Of a DNA stretch of 64,000 bases, positions 35,072 to 44,657 are shown piece after piece. How positions within the stretch are numbered: position 1 is the first letter of the stretch; each line of letters starts with the position of its first letter. Below the pieces are notes generated by a model. That model made no database searches. It saw nothing but the letters and a program-made list of their open reading frames with translations, and was not told where the DNA came from. This stretch comes from Mesorhizobium sp. RMAD-H1 (GTDB taxonomy: Bacteria > Pseudomonadota > Alphaproteobacteria > Rhizobiales > Rhizobiaceae). A program made the translations under genes and the position numbers. Where the stretch lies: the NCBI RefSeq assembly GCF_014191375.1, contig NZ_JACHWN010000008.1, forward strand, positions 1 through 64,000, in the 5' to 3' direction.

Positions 35072-37231
35072 TCACCATTTCACATGCGCCTTCAGCAACG
35101 CCTTGCGGCCTTCGCCATAGCCGCAGGAGAAGATTGTCTGGCAACCCGCCACATAGTCCTTGTCGAAGAGGTTGGTGACGTTGAGATCGACGCCCCAATT
35201 GTCCTTCTCGTAGCCGAGCTTCAGATCGACCAGCGCGACATCGGGAACCTTGTACTGGTTCTCCGCATCCGCATAGGAGGAGCCGACATAGCGCACGCCG
35301 GCGCCGAGCTGCAGCCCTTCGAGCGCGCCGTCGAGGAACGTGTATTGTGCGAACAGCGAGGCCTGCGTCTCCGGCACGAGATAGGGCTGGTTGCCGATGA
35401 TGGCGGCATCCGCATCCTCGGTGACTTCGAGCTTATAGGTGGTGAAGGCAGCCGTCACACGCCATGCATCGGTGATGTTCGCCTGTGCTTCGATCTCGAA
35501 GCCGCGCGAATTGACCTCGCCGATCTGCTCCCTGGCCGTGGAGGGACCGGTCACCACATTCTGCTTCGTCAGGTCGAAGAAGGACGCGGTGATGAGACCA
35601 TCGAACGCCTCCGGCCGATATTTGACGCCGACTTCATATTGCTGGCCGGTTTCCGGCCGCGCCTGACTGCCGTCGCCGAGGGCCTCGATCACCGGATTGA
35701 AGAAGGTGGCGACGCTCGCATAGGGCGTGAGGCCGTTTTCGAATTCATAACCGACGCCGAAGCGCCCGCTCGCCCTTCCCTCGTGGTCACGGTAGGCGGG
35801 AAGGCCCTCGGATTTATCCGACACATAGTCGTAGCGGCCGTTGAGCGTGACAATCCAGCCGTCGCCGAAACGCAGCTGGTCCTGGGCATAGATGCCGACC
35901 TGATTGCGCTTCAGATTCTGGTCGATATAGGGGTCAAACATCGGCCCCTGCGGTTCGCCATGGACCGGATCGACGGCGCTGATCGGCGTGGCGCCGCCCG
36001 TCTGCTGCATCTGGTCGATGTTGAAATATTTGTACTCGACGCCGAAGAGCAGCGTGTGCTCGATCGCGCCCGTCGTCACCTTGCCCTGCAGCTGGTTGTC
36101 GACGAGGAAGGTGTTGACCGTCGTGTCGTGGCGGAAATTGATGCGGGAGAGGTCGTAATTGCCGTCCACGGGCTGCGGCGAGAAGGGAACATAACCAAAG
36201 GGATAGAGGCTGTGCTCCCGGACATGGGAGAAGCCGTAGCGCAGGTTCTGGCGTACCGTCCAATCGTTCTCGAAGGTGTGTTCGAGCTCATAGCCGATCG
36301 AGGCCTGCTCGCGGTCGTAGCTGTCGATATCCGGCTCGGTGAAATTGGCCTTGCGCGATATCTTGCCGAAGGGCGCGTCCACCACCGTGCCGAAATAGGG
36401 CAGGAAAGCGCCGCCATTATGCGTCTCGTCGAGATGGGTGTAGTTGGCGAGAACGGTGAATTTCGTCGCCTCGTCCGGTTTCCAGGTGATGCTCGGCGAG
36501 ATGACGCCACGAAAATCCTCGGAGAAATCAGTGTAGCCGTCGCCGCCGGAGATGATGCCATTAACCCGGTAATCAACCACGTCGGACGCCTTGTCGCCGA
36601 TGTCGAAGCCGAGATAACCATTGCCGAACGAGTTGACGCCTGCCTCGACATAGCGCAGGCGCTCGCCGGTCGGCCGCTTGCTGATATAGTTGACCATGCC
36701 GCCCGGGTTGGCGCCGCCATAGAGAGCGGCGGCGGGTCCCTTCAGCACCTCGATGCGCTCGAGGCCGAAGCTGTCGATCAGGAATCCGCCGAAGCCATAG
36801 CTGAAATTCTGCAGGCCATCGAGATAGGTGCCGGACTGGGTGGCATCGAAGCCGCGGATATAGAGCCAGTTGGTGTCGGTGTCCGGGCCGAAGGGCTGGG
36901 CGAAGACGCCGGCGGTATAACGCAGCGCCTCGTCCACCTTCTGCGCGCCGAGATCGTCCATCTCCTCACGTCCGACGACCGAGACGGCCTGCGGGATCTG
37001 CTCGATGGGCGTGTCGGTCTTGGACCCCGTCGTCGTGCGCTCCGCGACAAATCCTCTGACCGGGCCGGTGGCGCTCGCCTCCCCGCCTTCCCCGCTCTCG
37101 ACGGTGATCTGCTGCAACTGGATCGGCGTGCCGTTTTCCTGTGCGTAAAGCGGCGAAGAGAGGAAAACGGGAAGCGTCGCCGTGCTGCCCAGGAGGACAC
37201 GGAGAATCAGCTTCCGGCGCGGTGTGATCAT
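35072..37231 (-). CDS. FhuA-type TonB-dependent siderophore receptor
   Basis: A 719-aa outer-membrane receptor starting at the ATG at 37231, with a signal peptide ending near LYAQE (about 32). A TonB box-like QQITVESG precedes a plug domain containing DTPIEQIPQAVSVVGREEMDD and ERIEVLKGPAAALYGGANPGGMVNY. The barrel ends with aromatic VKW. It resembles FhuA/FegA ferrichrome receptors, in keeping with fhuDB directly downstream. It takes up ferric siderophore with TonB energy. Ligand identity is inference. Confidence 0.93.
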   Translation of the reverse strand: MITPRRKLILRVLLGSTATLPVFLSSPLYAQENGTPIQLQQITVESGEGGEASATGPVRGFVAERTTTGSKTDTPIEQIPQAVSVVGREEMDDLGAQKVDEALRYTAGVFAQPFGPDTDTNWLYIRGFDATQSGTYLDGLQNFSYGFGGFLIDSFGLERIEVLKGPAAALYGGANPGGMVNYISKRPTGERLRYVEAGVNSFGNGYLGFDIGDKASDVVDYRVNGIISGGDGYTDFSEDFRGVISPSITWKPDEATKFTVLANYTHLDETHNGGAFLPYFGTVVDAPFGKISRKANFTEPDIDSYDREQASIGYELEHTFENDWTVRQNLRYGFSHVREHSLYPFGYVPFSPQPVDGNYDLSRINFRHDTTVNTFLVDNQLQGKVTTGAIEHTLLFGVEYKYFNIDQMQQTGGATPISAVDPVHGEPQGPMFDPYIDQNLKRNQVGIYAQDQLRFGDGWIVTLNGRYDYVSDKSEGLPAYRDHEGRASGRFGVGYEFENGLTPYASVATFFNPVIEALGDGSQARPETGQQYEVGVKYRPEAFDGLITASFFDLTKQNVVTGPSTAREQIGEVNSRGFEIEAQANITDAWRVTAAFTTYKLEVTEDADAAIIGNQPYLVPETQASLFAQYTFLDGALEGLQLGAGVRYVGSSYADAENQYKVPDVALVDLKLGYEKDNWGVDLNVTNLFDKDYVAGCQTIFSCGYGEGRKALLKAHVKW

Positions 37232-37317
37232 TGCATAAGCCCCTGCTTGACGGGATAACGGCCTCCGGTCCAGCGCGGCCATCGAAGGCGTCCATCTCCA
37301 ACCCTGTCGAAATAAGA

Positions 37318-37332
37318 TGAGTGTTTATATCA
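37318..37332. promoter_or_regulatory. RirA-like site upstream of the receptor-fhuDB operon
   Basis: TGA at 37318-37320 and TCA at 37330-37332 surround the AT-rich 9-nt spacer GTGTTTATA, matching TGA-N9-TCA. The arms do not extend beyond three bases. It lies 87 nt upstream of the receptor ATG, a sensible operator distance. Confidence 0.5.
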
Positions 37333-37352
37333 ACAATCTACGTGTGGATTGT
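37333..37352. promoter_or_regulatory. Inverted repeat next to the iron site
   Basis: ACAATC at 37333-37338 and GATTGT at 37347-37352 form a perfect 6-bp inverted repeat with an 8-nt spacer, directly abutting the TGA-N9-TCA site. It may be an operator for the nearby AraC regulator or part of the promoter. Confidence 0.35.
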
Positions 37353-37398
37353 CGGTTTCTGCTGCGATTTGAATGGTCTTGGGCCTTTGTCGCGGTCC

Positions 37399-38283
37399 TC
37401 AGTCACCCTGCGCGCGCAGCCAGGCAGCAGGGGGCATTCCGACGAAGCGCTTGAAAACCCTGGTGAAATGGGCCTGGTCCGAAAAGCCGGTCGCCGCCGC
37501 CACCCAGGTCAGCGAGACCGATTTGCGGTTCATCAGTTCACGGGCCTTCCTGATGCGCGCCTGCATCTGCCATTGATGCGGCGGAATGCCGGTCGAGGCC
37601 TTGAAGGCATGGCTGAAATAGGTTTCCGACAGGCCGGCGAGTTCGGCGAGCTCTCGCAGCCGGATGGAGCGCAGGCAGTTCTCCTCGATGAAATCGATCG
37701 TGCGGCGCAACTGGCGCGGCGAGAGTTGCGAACGCCTCCGCTCCTGCTTCTGGCCGATCTTGAAGAGATCGGCGAAAAGCGCCGAGACCAGCCCTTCGCC
37801 ATAGAGATCGTGCAGCGGATCATCGTTCAGGCATTCGGCGGCGATAAGGGCGGCGAGGCTGGCGATGCGCTCGTCGGCAAACATCAGGCGAGGCACGAGC
37901 AGCTTCTGCATGTCGAGCTCGCCGGCAAAGCGCCTGGACAGCGTTTCGATATCGAAATGCAGGTCGAGATGGCGAAGGAATCCGGTATTCTCCGCCTGTC
38001 CCCAGATCGGCATGCCGGCGGGGATATAGCTCATCCGGTAGGGGCCGGCGCTCCTGGCCACGGCCTGCTGATGCTCGCTCTGCCTGATCGCGAATCTGCC
38101 CACACCGTCATTCTCGAGCACGACGAAAAGGCGCGGCGCCCTGGAGACATACTGACCCGAAGCGCCTTCGGCGCAGATGACGGACCAGACATCGGCGATG
38201 ACACCGTTCCACGCGCGCCAGCGAAGGCCATCCACGATGGAGACGCCTTCGACCTTGCTTTTCATCTGGGGATGGAACGTCAT
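37399..38283 (-). CDS. AraC-family regulator of siderophore locus 2
   Basis: About 294 aa from the ATG at 38283; the frame stays open 42 codons further, but the chosen start aligns with the paralogue at 17788-18687. The C-terminal AraC domain (about 195-290) has LAELAGLSETYFSHAFKASTG and ATGFSDQAHFTRVFKRFVGMPP. The N-terminal domain, with RMSYIPAGMPIWGQ, matches the paralogue's ALYVPAGVPLWTN. It is probably a PchR/YbtA-like activator that responds to the siderophore carried by the adjacent receptor. It is transcribed toward the receptor gene. Confidence 0.92.
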   Translation of the reverse strand: MTFHPQMKSKVEGVSIVDGLRWRAWNGVIADVWSVICAEGASGQYVSRAPRLFVVLENDGVGRFAIRQSEHQQAVARSAGPYRMSYIPAGMPIWGQAENTGFLRHLDLHFDIETLSRRFAGELDMQKLLVPRLMFADERIASLAALIAAECLNDDPLHDLYGEGLVSALFADLFKIGQKQERRRSQLSPRQLRRTIDFIEENCLRSIRLRELAELAGLSETYFSHAFKASTGIPPHQWQMQARIRKARELMNRKSVSLTWVAAATGFSDQAHFTRVFKRFVGMPPAAWLRAQGD

Positions 38284-38424
38284 GAGCCCGATGCCATGCG
38301 GATTTTCGCCCGAAGCAAACAAAATATGTCTGTGAAAGTCAAGTTTGTCCGGATTTGGGCGATATGGCTGCAGGCCAAAGGAGTTGCGTCCATCCCCCGC
38401 CTGTCGCATTTTGAGGTATTGAGT

Positions 38425-38465
38425 TTAGCCGCATGATCTATCCGAACAACTTTTCGGGATCATGC
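38425..38465. repeat. Dispersed palindromic element, copy A
   Basis: TTAGCC then GCATGATC at 38431-38438, and GATCATGC at 38458-38465, with partly complementary inner arms. It shares TTAGC-x-GCATGATC...CGGGATCATGC with copies at 39596 and 61014. It lies just upstream of the SorC/DeoR regulator gene. Confidence 0.85.
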
Positions 38466-38484
38466 TCCGAAAAGGCGGAAGCAG

Positions 38485-39447
38485 GTGACTTCAAGGCGCG
38501 ACAACAACAATACCAGGCTCGACGATGCGGCGCGTGCGGGATGGCTCTATTACATCGCCGGCAATACGCAGGACGAGATCGCCGCCAAGCTGGGCGTCTC
38601 CCGCCAGTCGGCGCAACGCATGGTTTCGCTCGCCGTTTCGGAGGGGCTGGTCAAGGTGCGCCTCGACCATCCGATCGCCAATTGTCTCGAACTGGCGTCA
38701 CGGTTGAAGAAGCAATTCGGCCTGCGCTTCGCCGAGGTGGTCCCGACCGACCCTGCGTCTTCCTCGACGACGCTCGGCGTGGCCGAGGCAGGGGCGGAGG
38801 AGATGGCGCGCTGGCTGAAATCGCCCGAGCCGATCATCATGGCGATCGGCACGGGGCGCACGCTGAAGGCGGCGATCGAGCAATTGTCGCCGATGGAGTG
38901 TCCGCAGCACAAGGTCGTCTCGCTCACCGGCAATATCGCCCCCGACGGCTCGGCCGCCTTCTACAACGTCATCTTCAACATCGCCGATGCGATCAAGGCG
39001 CGCAGCTTTCCCATGCCGCTGCCGGTGATCGCCTCCTCGCCGGAGGAACGCGAGCTGCTGCATGCCCAGGCGATGATCCGCCCGGTGCTGGACCTGGCGG
39101 CGAAGGCGGATGTCACTTTCCTCGGCATCGGCGATCTTGGTGACGACGCTCCTCTCTATCTCGACGGTTTCGTCAGTGGGGCCGAGCTGAAGGCGCTGCA
39201 GGAGGCCGGCGGCGTTGGCGAGATCCTCGGCTGGTCGTTCGACAAGAAAGGCCGGATGCTGGAGGGACTGACCAATGAGCGCGTCGCCAGCGCGCCCATC
39301 CCGAACGGCGGCAACTCGCTCGTCATCGCGCTCGCCAAGGGCAGGAAGAAGCAGCCAGCCATCGCAGCAGCAGTAAAAGGCAGCCTTATCAATGGCTTGA
39401 TCACAGACGAGGCGACCGCCGCCGCGCTGCTGGCCCCCCAGGAATAG
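38485..39447 (+). CDS. SorC/DeoR-family sugar-binding transcriptional regulator
   Basis: A 320-aa protein with GTG start at 38485. The N-terminal helix-turn-helix (about 18-55) reads AGNTQDEIAAKLGVSRQSAQRMVSLAV. A sugar-phosphate-binding domain of the SorC type (about 65-315) contains AIGTGRTLKAAIEQL and GIGDLGDD. Such regulators bind a phosphorylated sugar or polyol and control the neighbouring catabolic operon. It lies directly upstream of the smoEFGK genes on the same strand, so it is the probable regulator of the polyol locus. Confidence 0.92.
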   Translation: MTSRRDNNNTRLDDAARAGWLYYIAGNTQDEIAAKLGVSRQSAQRMVSLAVSEGLVKVRLDHPIANCLELASRLKKQFGLRFAEVVPTDPASSSTTLGVAEAGAEEMARWLKSPEPIIMAIGTGRTLKAAIEQLSPMECPQHKVVSLTGNIAPDGSAAFYNVIFNIADAIKARSFPMPLPVIASSPEERELLHAQAMIRPVLDLAAKADVTFLGIGDLGDDAPLYLDGFVSGAELKALQEAGGVGEILGWSFDKKGRMLEGLTNERVASAPIPNGGNSLVIALAKGRKKQPAIAAAVKGSLINGLITDEATAAALLAPQE

Positions 39448-39503
39448 GCTTTTTCGGACATCAAGCAGGTCTTCCGTTGCTGCATTGCCGCGAGGAATGG
39501 GGC

Positions 39504-39556
39504 TTGACACTCTGCGCCAAATTGTGAGTAATTGCCCATATAAATAGCAAATGCTC
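39504..39556 (+). promoter_or_regulatory. Candidate promoter and operator of the polyol operon
   Basis: A consensus -35 TTGACA at 39504-39509 is followed after 17-18 nt by a weak -10 (AGTAAT or GTAATT). GAGTAATTGC at 39526-39535 and GCAAATGCTC at 39547-39556 form an inverted repeat matching at 8 of 10 positions and overlapping the -10, as expected for a repressor or SorC-type operator. The smoE start lies about 110 nt downstream. Confidence 0.5.
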
Positions 39557-39595
39557 GTTTCCATGTATCCTCGGATGCATGGCGCAAGGGTTGTC

Positions 39596-39643
39596 TTAGC
39601 CGCATGATCTTCCCCGGAAATCCGCAACGTTCCGGGATCATGC
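39596..39643. repeat. Dispersed palindromic element, copy B
   Basis: TTAGCC followed by GCATGATC at 39602-39609 and GATCATGC at 39636-39643, with CCGGAA and TTCCGG as inner arms. It is the same family as copies A and C. It lies in the predicted leader of the smo operon, ending 21 nt before the smoE ATG. Confidence 0.88.
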
Positions 39644-39664
39644 TCTGATGTTTGGGAGGAACAG

Positions 39665-40981
39665 ATGATACTGAAATCACTGATGCTCGGCGCCTGCTCG
39701 CTGATCGCGATGGCCGGTTTTGCGCAGGCCGAGACGCTGACGATCGCCACGGTCAACAATGGCGACATGGTTCGCATGCAGAAGCTCGCCGACGACTTCA
39801 AGGCGAAAAACCCCGATATCGACCTGCAATGGGTGGTGCTGGAAGAAAACGTGCTGCGCCAGCGCGTCACCACCGACATCGCCACCAAGGGCGGCCAGTA
39901 CGATATCATGACCATCGGCACCTATGAGGTTCCGATCTGGTCCAAGCAGGGATGGCTCCTGCCGCTCGACAAGCTCGCCGCAGACGAAAATTACGACGTC
40001 GACGACCTGCTGCCGCCGATCCGCAGCGGCCTCACCCATGAGGGCAAGCTCTATGCCGCGCCGTTCTATGGCGAGAGCTCGTTCGTCATGTACCGCAAGG
40101 ATCTGTTCGACAAGGCTGGGCTCACCATGCCCGAAGCGCCGACATGGGATTTCGTCGCCGACGCCGCCCGCAAGCTGACCGACAAGGGCAACGAAGTCTA
40201 CGGCATCTGCCTGCGCGGCAAGGCGGGCTGGGGCGAGAACATGGCGCTGCTCACCGCCATGGCCAATTCCTTCGGCGCCCGCTGGTTCGATGAGAACTGG
40301 AAGCCGCAGTTCGACCAGCCGGAATGGAAGGAAACGCTCGATTATTACGTCAATCTGATGAAGGATGCGGGCCCTCCCGGAGCTTCCTCCAACGGTTTCA
40401 ACGAGAATCTGGCGCTGTTCCAGACGGGCAAATGCGCGATGTGGATCGACGCCACGGTGGCGGCCTCCTTCGTCAGCGATCCCAAGGAAAGCCAGGTGGC
40501 CGACAAGGTCGATTTCGCGCTGGCACCCGACAAGGGGCTCGGCAAGCGCGGCAACTGGCTGTGGGCCTGGACCCTCGCCATCCCGGCAGGATCGCAGAAG
40601 GCCGAGGCGGCCGAAAAGTTCATCAACTGGGCGACGGGCAAGGATTATCTCAATCTCGTCGCTTCCAGGGACGGCTGGCTCAACGTGCCGCCCGGCACCC
40701 GCACCTCGCTCTATGAAAATCCGGAATATCTGAAGGTGGCGCCCTTCGCCAAGATGACGCTCGACTCGATCAACTCAGCCGACCCGACCAAGCCGACGGT
40801 GAAGCCCGTGCCCTATGTCGGCGTGCAGTTCGTCGCCATCCCCGAGTTCCAGGGGCTCGGCACGGCGGTCGGGCAGCAGTTCTCGGCGGCGCTCGCCGGG
40901 CAGGTTCCGGTCGATCAGGCGCTGAAGAACGCCCAGCAGCTCAGCGAACGCGAGATGATGAAGGGCGGTTACATCAAGTAA
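39665..40981 (+). CDS. smoE: Polyol ABC transporter substrate-binding protein, SmoE-like
   Basis: A 438-aa family 1 extracellular solute-binding protein. The signal peptide (LMLGACSLIAMAGFAQA) is cleaved near residue 21. GGGAGGAACAG precedes the ATG at 39665. The mature start ETLTIATVNNGDMVRMQKLA and KGGQYDIMTIGTYEVPIW fit the sorbitol/mannitol SmoE group. It delivers a sugar alcohol to SmoFG. It heads an operon with two permeases, an ATPase and polyol dehydrogenases. Exact substrate cannot be fixed from sequence. Confidence 0.88.
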   Translation: MILKSLMLGACSLIAMAGFAQAETLTIATVNNGDMVRMQKLADDFKAKNPDIDLQWVVLEENVLRQRVTTDIATKGGQYDIMTIGTYEVPIWSKQGWLLPLDKLAADENYDVDDLLPPIRSGLTHEGKLYAAPFYGESSFVMYRKDLFDKAGLTMPEAPTWDFVADAARKLTDKGNEVYGICLRGKAGWGENMALLTAMANSFGARWFDENWKPQFDQPEWKETLDYYVNLMKDAGPPGASSNGFNENLALFQTGKCAMWIDATVAASFVSDPKESQVADKVDFALAPDKGLGKRGNWLWAWTLAIPAGSQKAEAAEKFINWATGKDYLNLVASRDGWLNVPPGTRTSLYENPEYLKVAPFAKMTLDSINSADPTKPTVKPVPYVGVQFVAIPEFQGLGTAVGQQFSAALAGQVPVDQALKNAQQLSEREMMKGGYIK

Positions 40982-41135
40982 TCCTGTCCGGACTCTTCGC
41001 GGGCCGGGGCTGCCTTCGCCGACGACAAGGGTGGCCCCGGTCATTCCCGCTCCATTTGTTCTGGCCGCATTCATGCAATGCCGGGTCGTTCCACCTGGCT
41101 GCAAGAGGCTCTATCCGAAGAATGGGATAAGACCC

Positions 41136-42008
41136 ATGGCAACTCTCCGCACGCGGTCCGCCGCCCGTCTGATGATGACCCCTGCCGTCCTTACGCTGTT
41201 CGTATGGATGATCGTGCCGCTGGCCATGACGCTCTATTTCTCGTTCCTGCGGTACAATCTCCTGATGCCGGGAATGGAGGAATGGGTGGGGACGCTCAAC
41301 TATCGCTATTTCCTCACCGATCCGGCGTTCGGCACGGCGCTTGTCAACACGCTTCTTCTGGTCGGCGGCGTCCTCTTGATCACCATCGTCGGCGGCACGC
41401 TGCTGGCGCTCCTGCTCGATCAGCCCTTCTTCGGGCAGGGCATCGTGCGGCTTCTGGTGATCGCGCCCTTCTTCGTCATGCCGACCGTTTCGGCGCTGGT
41501 GTGGAAGAACATGCTGATGCACCCGGTCTACGGCATCTTCGCCTGGATCGCGCGGCTCTTCGGCCTGCAGCCGGTGGACTGGCTCAACAATCTGCCGCTC
41601 TTCTCGGTGACGATGATCGTCGCCTGGCAATGGCTGCCCTTCGCCACGCTCATTCTGCTCACCGCGCTGCAGTCGCTCGACGAGGAGCAGAAGGAGGCGG
41701 CCGAGATGGATGGCGCCGGCCCGATCTCGCGCTTCATCTATATCGTGCTGCCGCATCTCTCCCGCGCCATGACGGTGGTCGTGCTCATCGAGACGATTTT
41801 CCTCCTGAGCGTCTTCGCCGAGATCCTGGTGACGACCAATGGCGGCCCGGGCTACGAGAGCACCAACATCACCTATCTCGTCTATGCGCAGGCGCTTCTC
41901 CAGTTCGATGTGGGCGGGGCTTCCGCCGGCGGCATCGTCGCGGTGGTGCTCGCCAATATCGTCGCCATCTTCCTCATCCGCCTGATCGGCAAGAATCTGG
42001 AGGCTTGA
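41136..42008 (+). CDS. smoF: Polyol ABC permease, SmoF-like
   Basis: A 290-aa MalF-type permease with six membrane helices and the cytoplasmic EAA motif EAAEMDGAGPISRFIYIVLP. The ATG at 41136 (MATLRTRSAARL) is preferred; the open frame upstream lacks membrane-protein character. It pairs with the product of the gene three bases downstream. The 154-nt gap after smoE shows no ORF. Confidence 0.9.
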   Translation: MATLRTRSAARLMMTPAVLTLFVWMIVPLAMTLYFSFLRYNLLMPGMEEWVGTLNYRYFLTDPAFGTALVNTLLLVGGVLLITIVGGTLLALLLDQPFFGQGIVRLLVIAPFFVMPTVSALVWKNMLMHPVYGIFAWIARLFGLQPVDWLNNLPLFSVTMIVAWQWLPFATLILLTALQSLDEEQKEAAEMDGAGPISRFIYIVLPHLSRAMTVVVLIETIFLLSVFAEILVTTNGGPGYESTNITYLVYAQALLQFDVGGASAGGIVAVVLANIVAIFLIRLIGKNLEA

Positions 42009-42011
42009 GCC

Positions 42012-42842
42012 ATGGCCCGTGCCGTCTCGACCCGCAGAAAAATCAGCTTCACCCTCATAGGCTGGCTCGTCGGCTTCGTGATCTTCTTCCCGATCCTCTG
42101 GACCATCCTGACGAGCTTCAAGACGGAAGGGGAGGCGATCGCCTCGCCGCCGCATTTCCTGTTCTTCGACTGGACGCTCCAGAGCTATTTCGAGGTGCAG
42201 AGCCGCTCCAATTATTTCAAGCATGTGATGAATTCGGTGGTGATCTCCTTCGGCTCCACCCTGATCGGGCTCGCGATCGCCATTCCCGCCGCATGGGCAA
42301 TGGCGTTCTCGCCGACAAAGCGCACCAAGGACATCCTGATGTGGATGCTCTCCACCAAGATGCTGCCGCCGGTGGGCGTGCTGGTGCCCATCTATCTCAT
42401 CTTCCGCGACTGGGGCCTGCTCGACACGCGGCTCGGCCTCGTCATCGTGCTGACCATGATCAACCTGCCGATCATCGTCTGGATGCTCTATACCTATTTC
42501 AAGGAAATCCCGGGCGAGATCCTCGAGGCATCGCGCATGGACGGCGCCTCGCTCGCCAAGGAGATCATTTATGTCCTGACGCCGATGGCGGTGCCGGGGA
42601 TCGCCTCGACGCTGCTCCTCAATATCATTCTCGCCTGGAACGAGGCTTTCTGGACGCTCAACCTGTCGGCGGCCAATGCCGCGCCGCTCACCGCGTTCAT
42701 CGCCTCCTATTCGAGCCCCGAAGGGCTGTTCTGGGCGAAGCTCTCCGCGGCTTCGACGCTCGCCATCGCGCCGATCCTCATCCTGGGATGGTTCTCCCAG
42801 CGCCAGCTCGTGCGTGGCCTGACCTTCGGAGCGGTGAAATGA
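42012..42842 (+). CDS. smoG: Polyol ABC permease, SmoG-like
   Basis: A 276-aa MalG-type permease with six helices and the EAA motif [20 protein letters not shown]. The N-terminus has the common [22 protein letters not shown] segment. It is separated by three bases from smoF, and the two form the membrane channel for polyol import. Confidence 0.92.
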   Translation: MARAVSTRRKISFTLIGWLVGFVIFFPILWTILTSFKTEGEAIASPPHFLFFDWTLQSYFEVQSRSNYFKHVMNSVVISFGSTLIGLAIAIPAAWAMAFSPTKRTKDILMWMLSTKMLPPVGVLVPIYLIFRDWGLLDTRLGLVIVLTMINLPIIVWMLYTYFKEIPGEILEASRMDGASLAKEIIYVLTPMAVPGIASTLLLNIILAWNEAFWTLNLSAANAAPLTAFIASYSSPEGLFWAKLSAASTLAIAPILILGWFSQRQLVRGLTFGAVK

Positions 42843-42873
42843 GTGCGGCGGAAATCAAGAGAGGGAGGGTTTC

Positions 42874-43872
42874 ATGGGAAGCATAACACTCGAAAAGGTC
42901 TCGAAATCCTTCGGAACCACCAATGTCATTCCGGAAATCAATCTGGAGATCGCGGACGGGGAATTCGTGGTCTTCGTCGGGCCTTCAGGCTGCGGGAAGT
43001 CGACGCTTCTGCGCATCATCGCCGGGCTCGAGGATGTGACAAGTGGCGCGATCCGCATCGACGGCACAGATGCCACGCATGAGGCGCCGGCCAGGCGCGG
43101 CCTTTCCATGGTGTTCCAGTCCTATGCGCTCTATCCGCATATGAGCGTCTACGGGAACATCGCCTTTCCGCTGAAGATGGCGGGAGAGGAAAAATCGACA
43201 ATCGACGAGAAGGTGCGCGCCGCCGCCCGCGTCCTGAACCTTACCGACTATCTCGACCGCAAGCCGCGCCAGCTTTCGGGCGGGCAGCGCCAGCGCGTGG
43301 CGATCGGGCGCGCCATCGTGCGCCAGCCCAAGGCTTTTCTCTTCGATGAGCCCTTGTCGAACCTCGACGCGGCGCTGCGCGTCAACATGCGGCTGGAGAT
43401 CAGCGATCTGCACCATCAGCTGAAGACCACCATGATCTACGTCACCCATGACCAGGTGGAGGCCATGACCATGGCCGACAAGATCGTCGTCCTGAATGCG
43501 GGACGGATCGAGCAGGTGGGCTCGCCGCTCGATCTTTATCGGAGCCCGAAGAACCTGTTCGTCGCCGGCTTCATCGGCTCGCCGAAAATGAACCTGATCA
43601 ATGGCGAGGCAGCGGCAAGGGAGAAGGCAACGACGATCGGCGTGCGGCCGGAGCATATCGCATTGTCGACATCGGAGGGTCCCTGGCGGGGAAAGGTCAC
43701 CGTGGTGGAGCACCTGGGGGCGGACACCTTCGTCCATGTCGATGTCGACGGCGTCGGCCAGCTGACGGCGCGCGCGCCGGGCGAGTTTGCGGTCAGGCAT
43801 GGCGAAGACGTCTTCCTTACGCCGGAAGCCAGCAAGATCCATCGCTTCGGAGAAAATGGAGAGGCGCTGTGA
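42874..43872 (+). CDS. smoK: Polyol ABC ATP-binding protein, SmoK-like
   Basis: A 332-aa MalK/UgpC-type ATPase: Walker [10 protein letters not shown] (about 36-44), Q-loop [10 protein letters not shown], signature [15 protein letters not shown], Walker [13 protein letters not shown] and switch His in [13 protein letters not shown]-terminal OB-like regulatory domain (about 235-330) is present. GGGAGGG precedes the ATG. Its stop overlaps the next gene's GTG as GTGA. It drives the SmoEFG importer and might also energise other CUT1 importers. Confidence 0.93.
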   Translation: MGSITLEKVSKSFGTTNVIPEINLEIADGEFVVFVGPSGCGKSTLLRIIAGLEDVTSGAIRIDGTDATHEAPARRGLSMVFQSYALYPHMSVYGNIAFPLKMAGEEKSTIDEKVRAAARVLNLTDYLDRKPRQLSGGQRQRVAIGRAIVRQPKAFLFDEPLSNLDAALRVNMRLEISDLHHQLKTTMIYVTHDQVEAMTMADKIVVLNAGRIEQVGSPLDLYRSPKNLFVAGFIGSPKMNLINGEAAAREKATTIGVRPEHIALSTSEGPWRGKVTVVEHLGADTFVHVDVDGVGQLTARAPGEFAVRHGEDVFLTPEASKIHRFGENGEAL

Positions 43873-44645
43873 GCGGACGTCTCGAGGGCAAATCCGCCTT
43901 CATAACGGGGGCGGCCCGCGGCATCGGCTTTGCATTTGCCGAGGCCTATGCGCGTGAGGGGGCCACCATCGTTCTTGCCGATATCGATCTCGACCGGGCA
44001 CGGGAGAGCGCGGCGAAGATCGGCGCAGGCGCCCATGCCGTGCATATCGACGTGACCGATATCACATCGATCGAGAAGGCCGTCGCCGAAGCCGAGACGA
44101 AGACCGGCGGCATCGACATTCTCGTCAACAATGCGGCGCTTTTCGATATGGCGCCGATCATCGAAATCACCAGGGAGAGCTATGAGCGGCTCTATGCCGT
44201 CAATGTGCATGGCGTGCTCTTCACCATACAGGCGGTGGCGCGGTCGATGATCAGGCGCGGGCGCGGCGGCAAGATCATCAACATGGCGAGCCAGGCGGGA
44301 AGGCGCGGCGAGGCGCTGGTGGCCGTCTACTGCTCGACCAAGGCGGCGGTCATCAGCCTCACCCAATCCGCGGGGCTCGACCTGATCAAATACGGCATCA
44401 ACGTCAATGCCATCGCGCCCGGCGTGGTGGATGGCGAGCACTGGGCGGGCGTCGATGCGCTGTTCGCCAAATATGAGAACCGGCCGCTCGGAGAGAAGAA
44501 GCGGCTGGTCGGCGAGGCCGTGCCGTTCGGGCGCATGGGCCGGGCCGAAGATCTGACGGGCATGGCGATATTCCTCGCCGGTCCCGAGAGCGATTACGTC
44601 GTCGCGCAAACCTACAATGTCGACGGCGGCAACTGGATGAGCTGA
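43869..44645 (+). CDS. smoS: Sorbitol dehydrogenase, SmoS-like short-chain dehydrogenase
   Basis: A 258-aa classical SDR with GTG start at 43869 overlapping the smoK stop. Cofactor motif TGAARGIG (about 14-21), NNAA (about 87-90), and a catalytic set with Ser in [11 protein letters not shown] and Tyr/Lys in YCSTK. Position directly after smoK and the overall sequence match SmoS, which oxidises D-glucitol to fructose, or galactitol to tagatose, with NAD+. Substrate range is inference. Confidence 0.88.
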   Translation: MSGRLEGKSAFITGAARGIGFAFAEAYAREGATIVLADIDLDRARESAAKIGAGAHAVHIDVTDITSIEKAVAEAETKTGGIDILVNNAALFDMAPIIEITRESYERLYAVNVHGVLFTIQAVARSMIRRGRGGKIINMASQAGRRGEALVAVYCSTKAAVISLTQSAGLDLIKYGINVNAIAPGVVDGEHWAGVDALFAKYENRPLGEKKRLVGEAVPFGRMGRAEDLTGMAIFLAGPESDYVVAQTYNVDGGNWMS

Positions 44646-44657
44646 AAGGGCATATCG

